Part shown: piece by piece, positions 1 through 5,804 of the stretch
Position numbering within the stretch: the first letter of the stretch is position 1
Layout of the letters: every line of letters begins with the position of its first letter
Source of the DNA: JBJXFK01 sp046155505
Lineage (GTDB): Bacteria; Planctomycetota; Phycisphaerae; UBA1845; Fen-1342
NCBI GenBank assembly: GCA_046155505.1
Contig: JBJXFK010000003.1
Span: forward strand, 1-12,979
Reading direction: 5' to 3'
Length of the DNA stretch: 12,979 bases
Notes under the pieces: generated by a model
Databases searched by the model: none
Seen by the model: the letters and a program-made list of their open reading frames with translations, nothing else
What the model was told of the DNA's origin: nothing
Program-made: the position numbers and the translations under genes

Positions 1-950
1 CGCTCGCCGAGGCGTTGCCAATAGGTTCGGCCAAGTTCCTGAATCTCGATCGGCTCGTGAAAGGCGATGATCGTGTCGCGCGGCAACAGCGCGAGGAAGC
101 TGGTCGTCTGGTCGGTTTGGCGACCGCCTTTGCCGATGCCGAATTTGACGTGCGCGGTCGAGAACGCCGGAATGCGAACGGCCTGCATCGCGTCGGCGGA
201 GCGTTGCGTGTTGGCATCGAAGAAGCGAATCGATTCGACATCATCGCCGAAAAGTTCGATGCGGACGGGTCGCGAGAGTCCGGGGCTGAACAGATCGATG
301 ATGCCGCCACGCCGGGAAAAGTCGCCGGGCACTTCAACCTGATCGCAGCGCGTGAATCCGGCCGACTCGATCCACTCCATCGTTTTGTTTTCGTCGAGCC
401 GCTGGCCGACGCGAACATTGAGGCTCGTCGCGGCAATGGCAGCGGCGGTGGGAACGGGCTGCATCAGCGATTGAATCGGAGCGACGATGACGAGCGGGTC
501 GGAATCGAAGAAAGGCCGGTCGGAGACCGGTCCCCCAGCGCTGGACCGGGGAGCATCGGCCTCCGGCCGGTGCGATGCAATTGCGCACCGGTCGGAGGCC
601 GATGCTCCCCAAGTTCGATCCGTCAGTTTGAGGCAGAGGGCCAGGCGGGCCGCAGCAAGATCGGCGTCGGCTTCGCTTTCGCTGCCGAACGATTCGAGCA
701 TCGGTAGCAGTTCAGGCGTGATCGCCGCGGCCGTTTCAAAGTCGTCGCGTGCATCATCGGCCTCGTCGCCGTGAGCGGTTACGAGAAGCAGCGGACGATT
801 GCACTGCGTCCAAACATGAGCGGCGAGGATGTAGGCCGCCGAGCCCCAGAGGCCCTCGCCCGAGTGCGTGCGCGCGGATTCGCTCTCGCGAATGGCGGCG
901 ACCAACCTGGCGACTGCGGGATCGAGCCGCACGGCGCTGAATAAATCCAC
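1..950 (-). CDS. mfd: Transcription-repair coupling factor Mfd, N-terminal 316 residues (3' end outside window)
   Basis: Mfd is an ATP-dependent DNA translocase that removes RNA polymerase stalled at lesions and recruits the UvrABC nucleotide excision repair proteins. The visible part covers the N-terminal UvrB-like module. Residues 34-60 match the start of this module (an AAYILAAH helix, then RPLLLVTAH). Residues 151-167 (DPLVIVAPIQSLMQPVP), 203-224 (DQVEVPGDFSRRGGIIDLF) and 229-251 (VRIELFGDD, ESIRFFD, TQRS) are typical Mfd/UvrB-homology blocks. The helicase and RNA-polymerase-binding domains lie beyond position 1. The start is a GTG at 948-950: an in-frame TGA lies ten codons upstream at 978-980, and no in-frame ATG occurs until residue 84. 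No clear Shine-Dalgarno sequence is seen. Residues about 110-149 have no counterpart in the family and coincide with two palindromic repeats read in frame. The identification is firm; the exact start is less so. Confidence 0.9.
   Translation of the reverse strand, partial: MDLFSAVRLDPAVARLVAAIRESESARTHSGEGLWGSAAYILAAHVWTQCNRPLLLVTAHGDEADDARDDFETAAAITPELLPMLESFGSESEADADLAAARLALCLKLTDRTWGASASDRCAIASHRPEADAPRSSAGGPVSDRPFFDSDPLVIVAPIQSLMQPVPTAAAIAATSLNVRVGQRLDENKTMEWIESAGFTRCDQVEVPGDFSRRGGIIDLFSPGLSRPVRIELFGDDVESIRFFDANTQRSADAMQAVRIPAFSTAHVKFGIGKGGRQTDQTTSFLALLPRDTIIAFHEPIEIQELGRTYWQRLGE
508..538 (+). repeat. Palindromic repeat, family A, inside mfd
   Basis: This 31-base element begins AAGAAAG, has a GGCCGGT...ACCGGTC inverted core and ends CCCCCAG. 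The same 31-base pattern recurs at 6613-6643 and, inverted, at 6563-6593. A variant ending CCCACAG begins the array at 9644. Here it lies within the mfd frame and encodes part of the extra segment GGPVSDRPFF on the minus strand. Confidence 0.8.
548..610. repeat. Large perfect-length hairpin repeat inside mfd
   Basis: The arms 548-574 and 584-610 are 27 bases each and complementary except for one position, around a 9-base loop. The arms begin and end GGGGAGCATCGG / CCGATGCTCCCC. The whole hairpin is translated in frame in mfd on the minus strand without a stop codon. It sits nine bases from the family A element, so the two form a compound insertion. An mRNA hairpin this strong inside a coding region is unusual. 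Confidence 0.85.
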
Positions 951-1027
951 GCGGCGAATTGTAACGCGACCCGTATTTCACGTTGTCGTCGATCGCGGCG
1001 ACACGTCGCGACCGGCGACGATCGGTA

Positions 1028-1060
1028 GCCGGTGGCGATCGGGCCTCCGCGCCCAACGGC
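1028..1060 (+). repeat. Family C repeat (GGTGGCGATCGGGCCTCCGC type)
   Basis: This stretch aligns with the reverse complement of 3749-3782, which has GGTAGCGATCGGCCCTCTGC at the matching place, with only a few differences. Both copies end in a small inverted repeat (GGGC...GCCC here, TCGGCC...GGCCGA in the other). Two dispersed copies in one window suggest a genome-wide repeat. Confidence 0.55.
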
Positions 1061-1172
1061 GGCCCGCGCAGCGATCCGAACGCGACGCGCAAGCGAGTGA
1101 ACGCGAGCGAAGCGAGCGCGCCTCTGAACCGAGCAAATGGTCGCAGTCGTGCGACGGGGCGGGTGTTTTCGA

Positions 1173-1224
1173 GACAGGTTGGAAACCTGTCCCACAATCA
1201 CACGTTAGGAAACCTGTCCCACAG
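1173..1224 (+). repeat. Palindromic repeat, family B: one full copy and one half copy
   Basis: The full copy, GACAGGTTGGAAACCTGTC, spans 1173-1191 and forms an 8-bp stem with a 3-base loop, followed by CCCACA. A second unit at 1201-1224 keeps only the right half (AGGAAACCTGTCCCACAG). The same full unit recurs at 5712-5734. Confidence 0.8.
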
Positions 1225-1248
1225 AACCGCGGGGGGCCGCGGTGCTCC
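1225..1248 (+). repeat. Family D repeat (ACCGCGG/CCGCGGT hairpin)
   Basis: ACCGCGG and CCGCGGT form a 7-bp stem around GGGG, followed by GCTCC. Decayed copies without a good right arm lie at 11822-11843 and 11850-11873. The element directly abuts the family B units, as palindromes do elsewhere in the window. Confidence 0.65.
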
Positions 1249-1315
1249 ATTCACCGGCTGATAGCCGGGGCCTCACGATAGCCAGTGCGGCGCGATGGCC
1301 AGTGCCAAACGTTTG

Positions 1316-1346
1316 TTGCAGCGCTTGGCGCGCCGGCAGGTAATAT
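1316..1346 (+). promoter_or_regulatory. Possible promoter for the first hydrolase gene
   Basis: TTGCAG (1316-1321) and TAATAT (1341-1346) are spaced 19 bases apart, about 40 bases before the hydrolase start, in an AT-richer patch of GC-rich DNA. The match to the sigma-70 consensus is partial and the spacer is long, so this is a weak call. Confidence 0.25.
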
Positions 1347-1352
1347 TGGGCA

Positions 1353-1378
1353 GGCGGAACCGAATTCCGCCGAGGTGA
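1353..1378 (+). promoter_or_regulatory. Ribosome binding site preceded by a 7-bp hairpin
   Basis: GAGGTGA at 1372-1378 is a good Shine-Dalgarno sequence for the ATG at 1385 and fixes that start. Directly before it, GGCGGAA (1353-1359) and TTCCGCC (1365-1371) form a perfect stem with a 5-base loop. The hairpin ends at the base before the Shine-Dalgarno, so it could keep the site open or modulate it. Confidence 0.5.
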
Positions 1379-1384
1379 ACGCCG

Positions 1385-2518
1385 ATGCCGAGACCGACTC
1401 CAACATTAGTGCCGCCGCTGGCGCAAGTGCCAAGCCCGATTCCGCCGCTCGCGCCGATTCGTGCTCGCGGACGCTTCGCGGCGCGATGGACGACGATTGC
1501 GCTGGGCATGGCCGGATTGGCGTGCGTGACGCTTGCCGTCGGGTGCGTCGAGATCGTCGCGTGGGCGATGGTGCGGGCACCGAATCAGCACTTGCGAATG
1601 GAGAACCTGCCGGCGACGTCGGAACTGCTGCTCGCCGCGAATGGGGTTGATCGCGAGATGCGGGTCGCGGTCGGGCCGCCGACGGCGTCGCTGTCGGTGT
1701 GGATCATCGAGCCGAAAGGTGCCGCGAAGGATGCGGCGCGGGCGGAGCTCAGAAACGCCGCAACGGCCGATTCGAAAAACGTCGTCGCAAACGAGCCGCG
1801 CGGGCCGAACGAGCCGCGCGGCACCGTGCTGGTGCTGCATGGCATCATGGCTCGCAAAGACTGGATGCTGGGCGTTGGGCGAAAGCTTGCCGAAAACGGG
1901 TATCGAGCCGTGCTGGTCGATCTGCGCGGGCACGGCAAATCGAGCGGCGATTGGATCACCTATGGCGTGGTCGAGACGCGCGATTTGCAGCAGGTGCTCG
2001 ACGCGCTCGATCGTGAGGAACTGCTCGCGGGGCCGGTCGGGGTTTATGGGGCGAGCTTTGGAGCGGCGTGTGCAATTCAGCTCGCCGGCGCGGATTCGCG
2101 GGTGCGAGCGGTGGTGGCGGTGGCGCCGTTTCAGTCGCTGGATGCGGTGTTGCCGCCGGCGGCGCGGGAGTTTGTGCCGTTCGGCGAGTCGCTGATTAGT
2201 GACGAGATATTGACCAAAGCCAAGCGGCGGGCGGCGAATCTGGCGGATTTTGATCCGAGCCAGGCGGATACGCTGGCGGCGATTCGCAAAACCCATGCCC
2301 GGATTCTCATTATTCACGGGCGCGACGATGGGAAGATCCCGGTGTCGCAGTCCGAGAAACTCGCCGAGGCGGGGCCGAGCGGGACGCGGCTGCTCGTGCT
2401 CGATCGCGAGGGGCATTACAGCATCATGATGGATGGGAGCGGCGTGTTGATGCGCGAGACGGTCGGATGGTTTGGTGCGGCAGGGGCCGAGGGGTCGAGG
2501 GGGCAAGGGGCCGAGTGA
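1385..2518 (+). CDS. Membrane-tethered alpha/beta hydrolase (copy 1 of a tandem pair)
   Basis: This 377-residue protein has a proline-rich N-terminus (residues 1-25), one hydrophobic segment (about 36-62) and an alpha/beta hydrolase domain of the serine aminopeptidase S33/Hydrolase_4 kind. The oxyanion HG is at 152-153. The nucleophile elbow is GASFG with Ser224, the acid is Asp315 in HGRDD, and the base is His344 in REGH, so the enzyme looks active. The substrate cannot be told. The hydrophobic segment contains AVGC with Cys54, which aligns with a Cys in the downstream paralogue; it is a poor lipobox, so a plain membrane anchor is as likely as a lipoprotein. A low-complexity linker (about 111-146) with two EPRG units precedes the domain. 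The C-terminal tail (364-377) is Gly/Glu-rich and is encoded by a G-rich repeat. The start has a GAGG ribosome site nine bases upstream. Confidence 0.85.
   Translation: MPRPTPTLVPPLAQVPSPIPPLAPIRARGRFAARWTTIALGMAGLACVTLAVGCVEIVAWAMVRAPNQHLRMENLPATSELLLAANGVDREMRVAVGPPTASLSVWIIEPKGAAKDAARAELRNAATADSKNVVANEPRGPNEPRGTVLVLHGIMARKDWMLGVGRKLAENGYRAVLVDLRGHGKSSGDWITYGVVETRDLQQVLDALDREELLAGPVGVYGASFGAACAIQLAGADSRVRAVVAVAPFQSLDAVLPPAAREFVPFGESLISDEILTKAKRRAANLADFDPSQADTLAAIRKTHARILIIHGRDDGKIPVSQSEKLAEAGPSGTRLLVLDREGHYSIMMDGSGVLMRETVGWFGAAGAEGSRGQGAE
2483..2510 (+). other. G-quadruplex motif at the end of the hydrolase frame
   Basis: Four G-tracts (2483-2486, 2491-2494, 2499-2503, 2507-2510) are separated by 4-, 4- and 3-base loops. 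This meets the usual G-quadruplex pattern on the coding strand, eight bases before the hydrolase stop codon. Confidence 0.6.
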
Positions 2519-2537
2519 CGGGCGAAAGCGACGGAGA

Positions 2538-2565
2538 GGGAAACGGGGAACGGGAAACGGGGAAC
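2538..2565 (+). repeat. 14-base tandem repeat, two copies
   Basis: GGGAAACGGGGAAC is repeated twice without interruption in the spacer between the two hydrolase genes. The surrounding bases (ACGGAGA before, GGAAA after) look like decayed copies. The rest of the 183-base spacer shows no gene. Confidence 0.75.
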
Positions 2566-2701
2566 GGAAAAGACGCGGAACGCGCACGGTGTGTTTATCG
2601 GCGATTGCGCTAAGTTTTTGTGCGCGGGGCGAAATTGGTTTGGAAATTGGGCTGGTGGGGTGATAGGCTGCTGTGGGGGATTGGCGTCCGGAGTGTGATG
2701 T

Positions 2702-3712
2702 ATGTGCACCGGGTCGCTTCGCCGGAAATTTTCGTTTTGCACGTTGGTGGTTGGCGTCGTCGTGACTGGCGGCGCGATACTGCTCACTTCAGGCTGTGCC
2801 GATTTTCTGGCACTGGCACTCGTGCGAGCGCCCAATCAAACGTGGTCGCCGGAGGCTGTTCCGCCGACGCCGACGGGCGTGCTAAATGCCCTCGGCGTTG
2901 CTCGGGAACTGCGAATCGAGGTCGGCCCGCCGGATGCGTCGCTATCGGTGTGGATCGTCGATCCGTCGAAGCCGGCGCGTGCTCAATCGCGCGAGCCGCT
3001 TGGGTCCGTCGAGCCGCTTGGGTCGGCCGAGCCGCGCGGCACGATTCTGGTCCTGCACGGCCTATACTCGCGCAAGGAAATGATGCTGGGCATCGGTAAA
3101 GATCTGGCCGCCGCGGGTTATCGCGCGGTGCTGGTCGATTTTCGCGGGCAGGGATTGTCGAGCGGCGAGTGGTTGACGTTTGGGGCAGTCGAGACGAATG
3201 ATCTGACGCAGGTGCTAGATCATCTGGATGAGCAAGGGATGCTGGTCGGACCTGTCGGGGTGTATGGCACGAGTTACGGCGGCGGCGTCGGGATTCAATT
3301 CGCCGGGGCGGATGCGCGGGTGAAGGCGGTGGTGGCGATCGCCCCGTTTCAGTCCCTCGATGAAGTGTATCCGCCGCTGGTGCGACCGGAGTGGCCGCTG
3401 GCGAAAGTGTTTTTGTCGGACGCGTTGCTGGGTGAGGCGCTGGAGCGGGCGGCGGAGTTCGCGGAGTTTGATCGGTCGCAGGCCGACGCGCTGGGTGCGA
3501 TGTCGCAAACGAGCGCGCACGTGATGCTGGTGCACGGCAAACTGGATACGGTTGTGCCGTATGAGCAGAGCGTCGCGCTGGCGGCGGCGGGTGGCGATCG
3601 GGCGAAGTTGGTGACGCTCGACTGGGCGGATCACACGACGATCATGGTGTATCAGCACGGCGCGTTGATGGGCGAGACGCTGGCGTGGTTTGAGAAGTGG
3701 ATGAGAGAGTAG
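2702..3712 (+). CDS. Membrane-tethered alpha/beta hydrolase (copy 2 of a tandem pair)
   Basis: This 336-residue paralogue of the upstream gene shares with it the blocks VRAPNQ, ASLSVWI, VLHG, GYRAVLVDFRG and APFQSLD. Residues 8-30 are hydrophobic and end in SGC (Cys32), which resembles a lipobox except that Thr stands where Leu is usual; a lipoprotein or an N-terminal anchor are both possible. The triad is intact: Ser191 in GTSYG, Asp282 in HGKLD, His311 in WADH, with the oxyanion HG at 119-120. The linker before the domain (98-113) carries three EPxG units (EPLG, EPLG, EPRG), against two in the paralogue. A GGAG at 2690-2693, eight bases before the ATG, supports the start. The pair most likely arose by tandem duplication; the role is unknown, perhaps an esterase or peptidase on the cell-envelope side. 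Confidence 0.85.
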   Translation: MCTGSLRRKFSFCTLVVGVVVTGGAILLTSGCADFLALALVRAPNQTWSPEAVPPTPTGVLNALGVARELRIEVGPPDASLSVWIVDPSKPARAQSREPLGSVEPLGSAEPRGTILVLHGLYSRKEMMLGIGKDLAAAGYRAVLVDFRGQGLSSGEWLTFGAVETNDLTQVLDHLDEQGMLVGPVGVYGTSYGGGVGIQFAGADARVKAVVAIAPFQSLDEVYPPLVRPEWPLAKVFLSDALLGEALERAAEFAEFDRSQADALGAMSQTSAHVMLVHGKLDTVVPYEQSVALAAAGGDRAKLVTLDWADHTTIMVYQHGALMGETLAWFEKWMRE

Positions 3713-3746
3713 GGTTCGGGGTTCAGGGTTCAGGATTCAAAATTCA
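3712..3746 (+). repeat. 7-base tandem repeat GGGTTCA, five decaying units
   Basis: Units GGGTTCG, GGGTTCA, GGGTTCA, GGATTCA and AAATTCA run without gaps from the last base of the hydrolase stop codon into the short space between convergent genes. They become steadily less GC-rich to the right, as expected of a decaying microsatellite. Confidence 0.8.
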
Positions 3747-3748
3747 TG

Positions 3749-3782
3749 GCGTCGGCCGCAGAGGGCCGATCGCTACCGCGGC
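3749..3782 (-). repeat. Family C repeat overlapping a gene end
   Basis: This is the reverse-oriented counterpart of the repeat at 1028-1060. It includes the inverted repeat TCGGCC (3752-3757) / GGCCGA (3764-3769). The stop codon of the minus-strand membrane protein (3773-3775) and its last codons lie inside it. The hairpin has no T-tract on either side, so it is not called a terminator. Confidence 0.5.
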
Positions 3783-4408
3783 ATGCGATCCCATGACTCG
3801 ACGCGAATTTCGTTGATTTCTTCGGGCTCGATGCGGCTGATTTTCCAGCCGTGCGGCGTGCTCGCGAATTCGATTTTCCAGAGCGATTTGGTGTAGCCGC
3901 CGATGCTGCCGCGCGAGACGTTGGCCCAGTAGCTGACACCGACCTGGAATCGCTCGCCGCTCCGGTCGAGAATTTCCAGCCGCACGCGCGAGAGGGTTCG
4001 CACGTCGAACGTACGCATGCTGCTCTTGACGCGCTCGATGAATCGCTCGCGGTTCATTTCGCCGGCGGCGAAGTCGGGCGCGAGCACGGCGGCGATGCGG
4101 TCGGTTTTCGACGCGAGCACGTCATCTTCGATATCGCGCAGCAGCCGATCGGCGCGCTCGGTCGGCGTGACGACGACGGACTGCGTGATCCACCAAGTTA
4201 TGGTGATGGCAAGCGTGCCGAGAAGCGGGCGTGGCGTACCGCCGCGACGCCAATGCACCAGCGCGGCGAAATTCATCAGTACGCCGACGATGAGCAAAGC
4301 GAGCCAGGATTCGAAGAAAAACCATTCCACGGGTGTCGTTCCGTTCGCTGCGCAGGCGGAGTGTAGCCGATCGGGCGGGTGGGCGGCAGCCGTCGGCTGT
4401 TCGCCCAT
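3773..4408 (-). CDS. Small membrane protein with a possible NTF2-like C-terminal domain
   Basis: The product is up to 211 residues. Two hydrophobic helices lie at about 30-53 (ending in HWRRGG) and 61-80 (LAITITWWITQSVVV). A soluble region from about 85 to 205 follows, with alternating helices and strands (RADRLLRDIEDDV, DRIAAVLAPDF, ERFIERV, then strands with LEILD, FQVGVSYW and SLWKIEF). That order resembles SnoaL/DUF4440-type NTF2-fold domains that follow membrane segments, but I recognise no signature residue and assign no function. The ATG at 4406-4408 has no clear ribosome site. A GTG at 4328-4330 (residue 27, just before the first helix) is an equal alternative and would give 185 residues. 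The gene converges on the hydrolase pair and diverges from the flippase-like gene. Confidence 0.65.
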   Translation of the reverse strand: MGEQPTAAAHPPDRLHSACAANGTTPVEWFFFESWLALLIVGVLMNFAALVHWRRGGTPRPLLGTLAITITWWITQSVVVTPTERADRLLRDIEDDVLASKTDRIAAVLAPDFAAGEMNRERFIERVKSSMRTFDVRTLSRVRLEILDRSGERFQVGVSYWANVSRGSIGGYTKSLWKIEFASTPHGWKISRIEPEEINEIRVESWDRMPR

Positions 4409-4530
4409 AACTGCTTTTGGTGCAATTGGTTATGGACGGTTTTCAAGCCGGTGGGGCCGAAACTGGTTCGCCGTGCGTATCAACGCCGCCCGCCGCCCGC
4501 TCTTGTTGAGTGATCCGCATCACGATTTCA

Positions 4531-4553
4531 ACGCCCGGCTTGGTGTCGGGCGT
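4531..4553 (+). promoter_or_regulatory. Hairpin in the leader of the flippase-like gene
   Basis: ACGCCCG (4531-4537) and CGGGCGT (4547-4553) form a 7-bp stem with a 9-base loop, 31 bases before the chosen start at 4585. No T-tract follows. It may be a leader structure or chance in GC-rich DNA. Confidence 0.3.
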
Positions 4554-4584
4554 GCGGCGCGTGCGGGCTCGATTGAGGCGTGCG

Positions 4585-5598
4585 ATGAATCTGAAGGCGA
4601 GCCTGGTCACGTTTGCGAAGATCGCCCTGTGTAGTGTCGCGGTCTATCTGGTCGCGCGGACGATTGAAGTCGATGCACTCATGCGAACATGGCAGGCGGC
4701 CAGCAAGCCGTTGCTGGCGGTCGCTGTCGGGCTGTTCTTGTTGACGCCGGTTTTGCAGGCGCTGCGTCTGCGGCGACTACTCGGTTCGCATGAGATCAAA
4801 CTCGGCTGGGCTGAGGATGTGCGCCTGGCATTCGCCGGCAACTTCTTGAACTTTGCCGCGCCTCTCGGGTCGACGTCGGGCGATGTGTTCAAAGCGGCGG
4901 TGGTCGCCCGCCATGCATCGCGGCGGCAGCAGGGTTGGGAAGCGGCGACGATCGTGATCGTCGATCGCGCGGTCGGGCTGGGTGTGCTCTTGCTGAGCGT
5001 GGCGACGATTGCGTTGCTCGCACCAGAAGGCAGTCGGCTCGGCGTGTTGCGGACGAATCTGTACGCGTTTTCGATCGTGCTGCTGCTGGGCGTGCTGGCG
5101 GTCGTGACGCTGCCACGGTGGAAGCACCTGCTGCCCGAGGCGTGGCGCGAGAAGTTGCCGAGGCGCGAGCTGATTCGCCGCGTGAGCGAGACGGCGCGGC
5201 GACTGCTGGCATGTCCACGGACGATTGCGATCGCGGTGTTGACGACCGTCGTGTTGCAGATTGTTGCGGCGGCGGCGTTTTTGTGCGTGGCGCTGGCGGT
5301 GGGGTTCACGTTGTCGCCGAGCGAGTGGACGTCGATGTATGCGTTCTTCTCGACGGGCGAAATTGTGAAGGCGCTGCCCGGCCCGCCGCAGGGACTCGGG
5401 ACGATGGAACTGGCCTATGCATATCTGTTCGCCGATTGGGCGAGCGCGTCGCAGATCGTGAGTGCGGCGATCGGGATTCGGCTGGTGTCTCTGCTGTGCG
5501 CGTTGCCGGGGGCGATGTTACTAACCGAACCCCAAGCGCAAGCGAGCGGGGTAAGCTGCGGGGAAGTAGCGAGCATCGAGTATCGAGTATCGAGTTGA
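4585..5598 (+). CDS. Flippase-like membrane protein (UPF0104 / LPG_synthase_TM family)
   Basis: This 337-residue polytopic protein has about seven or eight hydrophobic segments (roughly 7-24, 42-60, 121-146, 158-175, 213-240, 247-262, 289-313). Family blocks are visible: GNFLNFAAPLGSTSGD (85-100) then an Asp-Arg (127-128) in the following helix, and PGPPQGLGTMEL (265-276). This domain is known as the flippase part of MprF and as a stand-alone protein beside lipid-linked sugar genes. Here it precedes a soluble GT2 enzyme and may act in membrane transfer of the lipid-linked sugar; that is inference. The ATG at 4585 is chosen because GAGG at 4575-4578 lies six bases before it; a GTG at 4510 would add 25 arginine-rich residues and lacks a ribosome site. 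The last 22 or so residues (after LLTEP) are encoded by repeat DNA and do not look native. Confidence 0.82.
   Translation: MNLKASLVTFAKIALCSVAVYLVARTIEVDALMRTWQAASKPLLAVAVGLFLLTPVLQALRLRRLLGSHEIKLGWAEDVRLAFAGNFLNFAAPLGSTSGDVFKAAVVARHASRRQQGWEAATIVIVDRAVGLGVLLLSVATIALLAPEGSRLGVLRTNLYAFSIVLLLGVLAVVTLPRWKHLLPEAWREKLPRRELIRRVSETARRLLACPRTIAIAVLTTVVLQIVAAAAFLCVALAVGFTLSPSEWTSMYAFFSTGEIVKALPGPPQGLGTMELAYAYLFADWASASQIVSAAIGIRLVSLLCALPGAMLLTEPQAQASGVSCGEVASIEYRVSS
5575..5595 (+). repeat. 7-base tandem repeat ATCGAGT, three copies
   Basis: Three perfect copies directly precede the TGA stop (5596-5598) of the flippase-like gene and encode its last residues. A short repetitive motif (CCCAAGCGCAAGCGAGCGGG, 5530-5549) precedes them inside the same frame. 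Confidence 0.8.
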
Positions 5599-5684
5599 GG
5601 CGGAGGCGTTTTTGCCGTTCGCGAATCTGCGGATTGAGCACGTTCCCCCGCTCGATGCCGCTCGAGGTTCGGATAGTTCTACGG

Positions 5685-5758
5685 AACGGGTTGGGAAACC
5701 CGTTCTACAGAGACAGGTTGGAAACCTGTCCCACGACGGGTTGGGAAACCCGTCCCAC
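5685..5758 (+). repeat. Array of three palindromic repeats, family B
   Basis: Three hairpin units stand head to tail: AACGGGTTGGGAAACCCGTT (5685-5704), GACAGGTTGGAAACCTGTC (5712-5730) and GACGGGTTGGGAAACCCGTC (5735-5754), the last two followed by CCCAC. Each has a perfect 8-bp stem. The units differ at stem positions 1 and 4, and each time the pairing base changes as well. The array fills most of the 206-base gap between the flippase-like and GT2 genes, which shows no other feature. Confidence 0.85.
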
Positions 5759-5804
5759 AAACTGGCGAACGGAAGTCTCGTCCGGAACATTCGAGGAGCC
5801 GAAC

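Larger units (their letters stand above)
951..1384. other. Divergent intergenic region rich in repeats
   Basis: No supported gene lies in this stretch between the divergent mfd and hydrolase starts. It holds a family C repeat (1028-1060), a stretch of GCGAGCG/AAGCGAGC short motifs (about 1085-1125), family B hairpins (1173-1224), a family D element (1225-1248) and, next to the hydrolase gene, a possible promoter and a hairpin beside the ribosome binding site. Open frames crossing it on both strands are composed of these repeats and resemble no protein family I know. Confidence 0.6.

Noticed and set aside
15..707. A 230-codon open frame on the plus strand
   Set aside because: It lies antisense to mfd, whose minus-strand frame shows clear family blocks; the plus-strand peptide resembles nothing I know.
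754..1281. Several overlapping open frames on both strands around the mfd start
   Set aside because: They are made of repeats or are shadows of mfd and resemble no protein family I recognise.
1406..2587. A 393-codon open frame on the minus strand
   Set aside because: It is antisense to the first hydrolase, which has a full catalytic triad and a ribosome site. Long antisense frames are common in GC-rich DNA.
3752..3769. Terminator between the convergent genes at 3712 and 3773
   Set aside because: The 6-bp stem has no T-tract on either strand and matches a dispersed repeat at 1028-1060.
4510..4584. GTG start giving a longer flippase-like protein
   Set aside because: No ribosome site precedes it, while GAGG is well placed before the ATG at 4585.
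5685..5758. Possible operator array or CRISPR-like cluster
   Set aside because: The units are contiguous palindromes of a family dispersed across the window, without spacers, so a repeat element fits better.
4935..5804. Upstream extension of the GT2 frame by 290 codons
   Set aside because: The extension is a shadow of the flippase-like gene and the repeat array; the GT2 domain begins right after the ATG at 5805, which has a good ribosome site.
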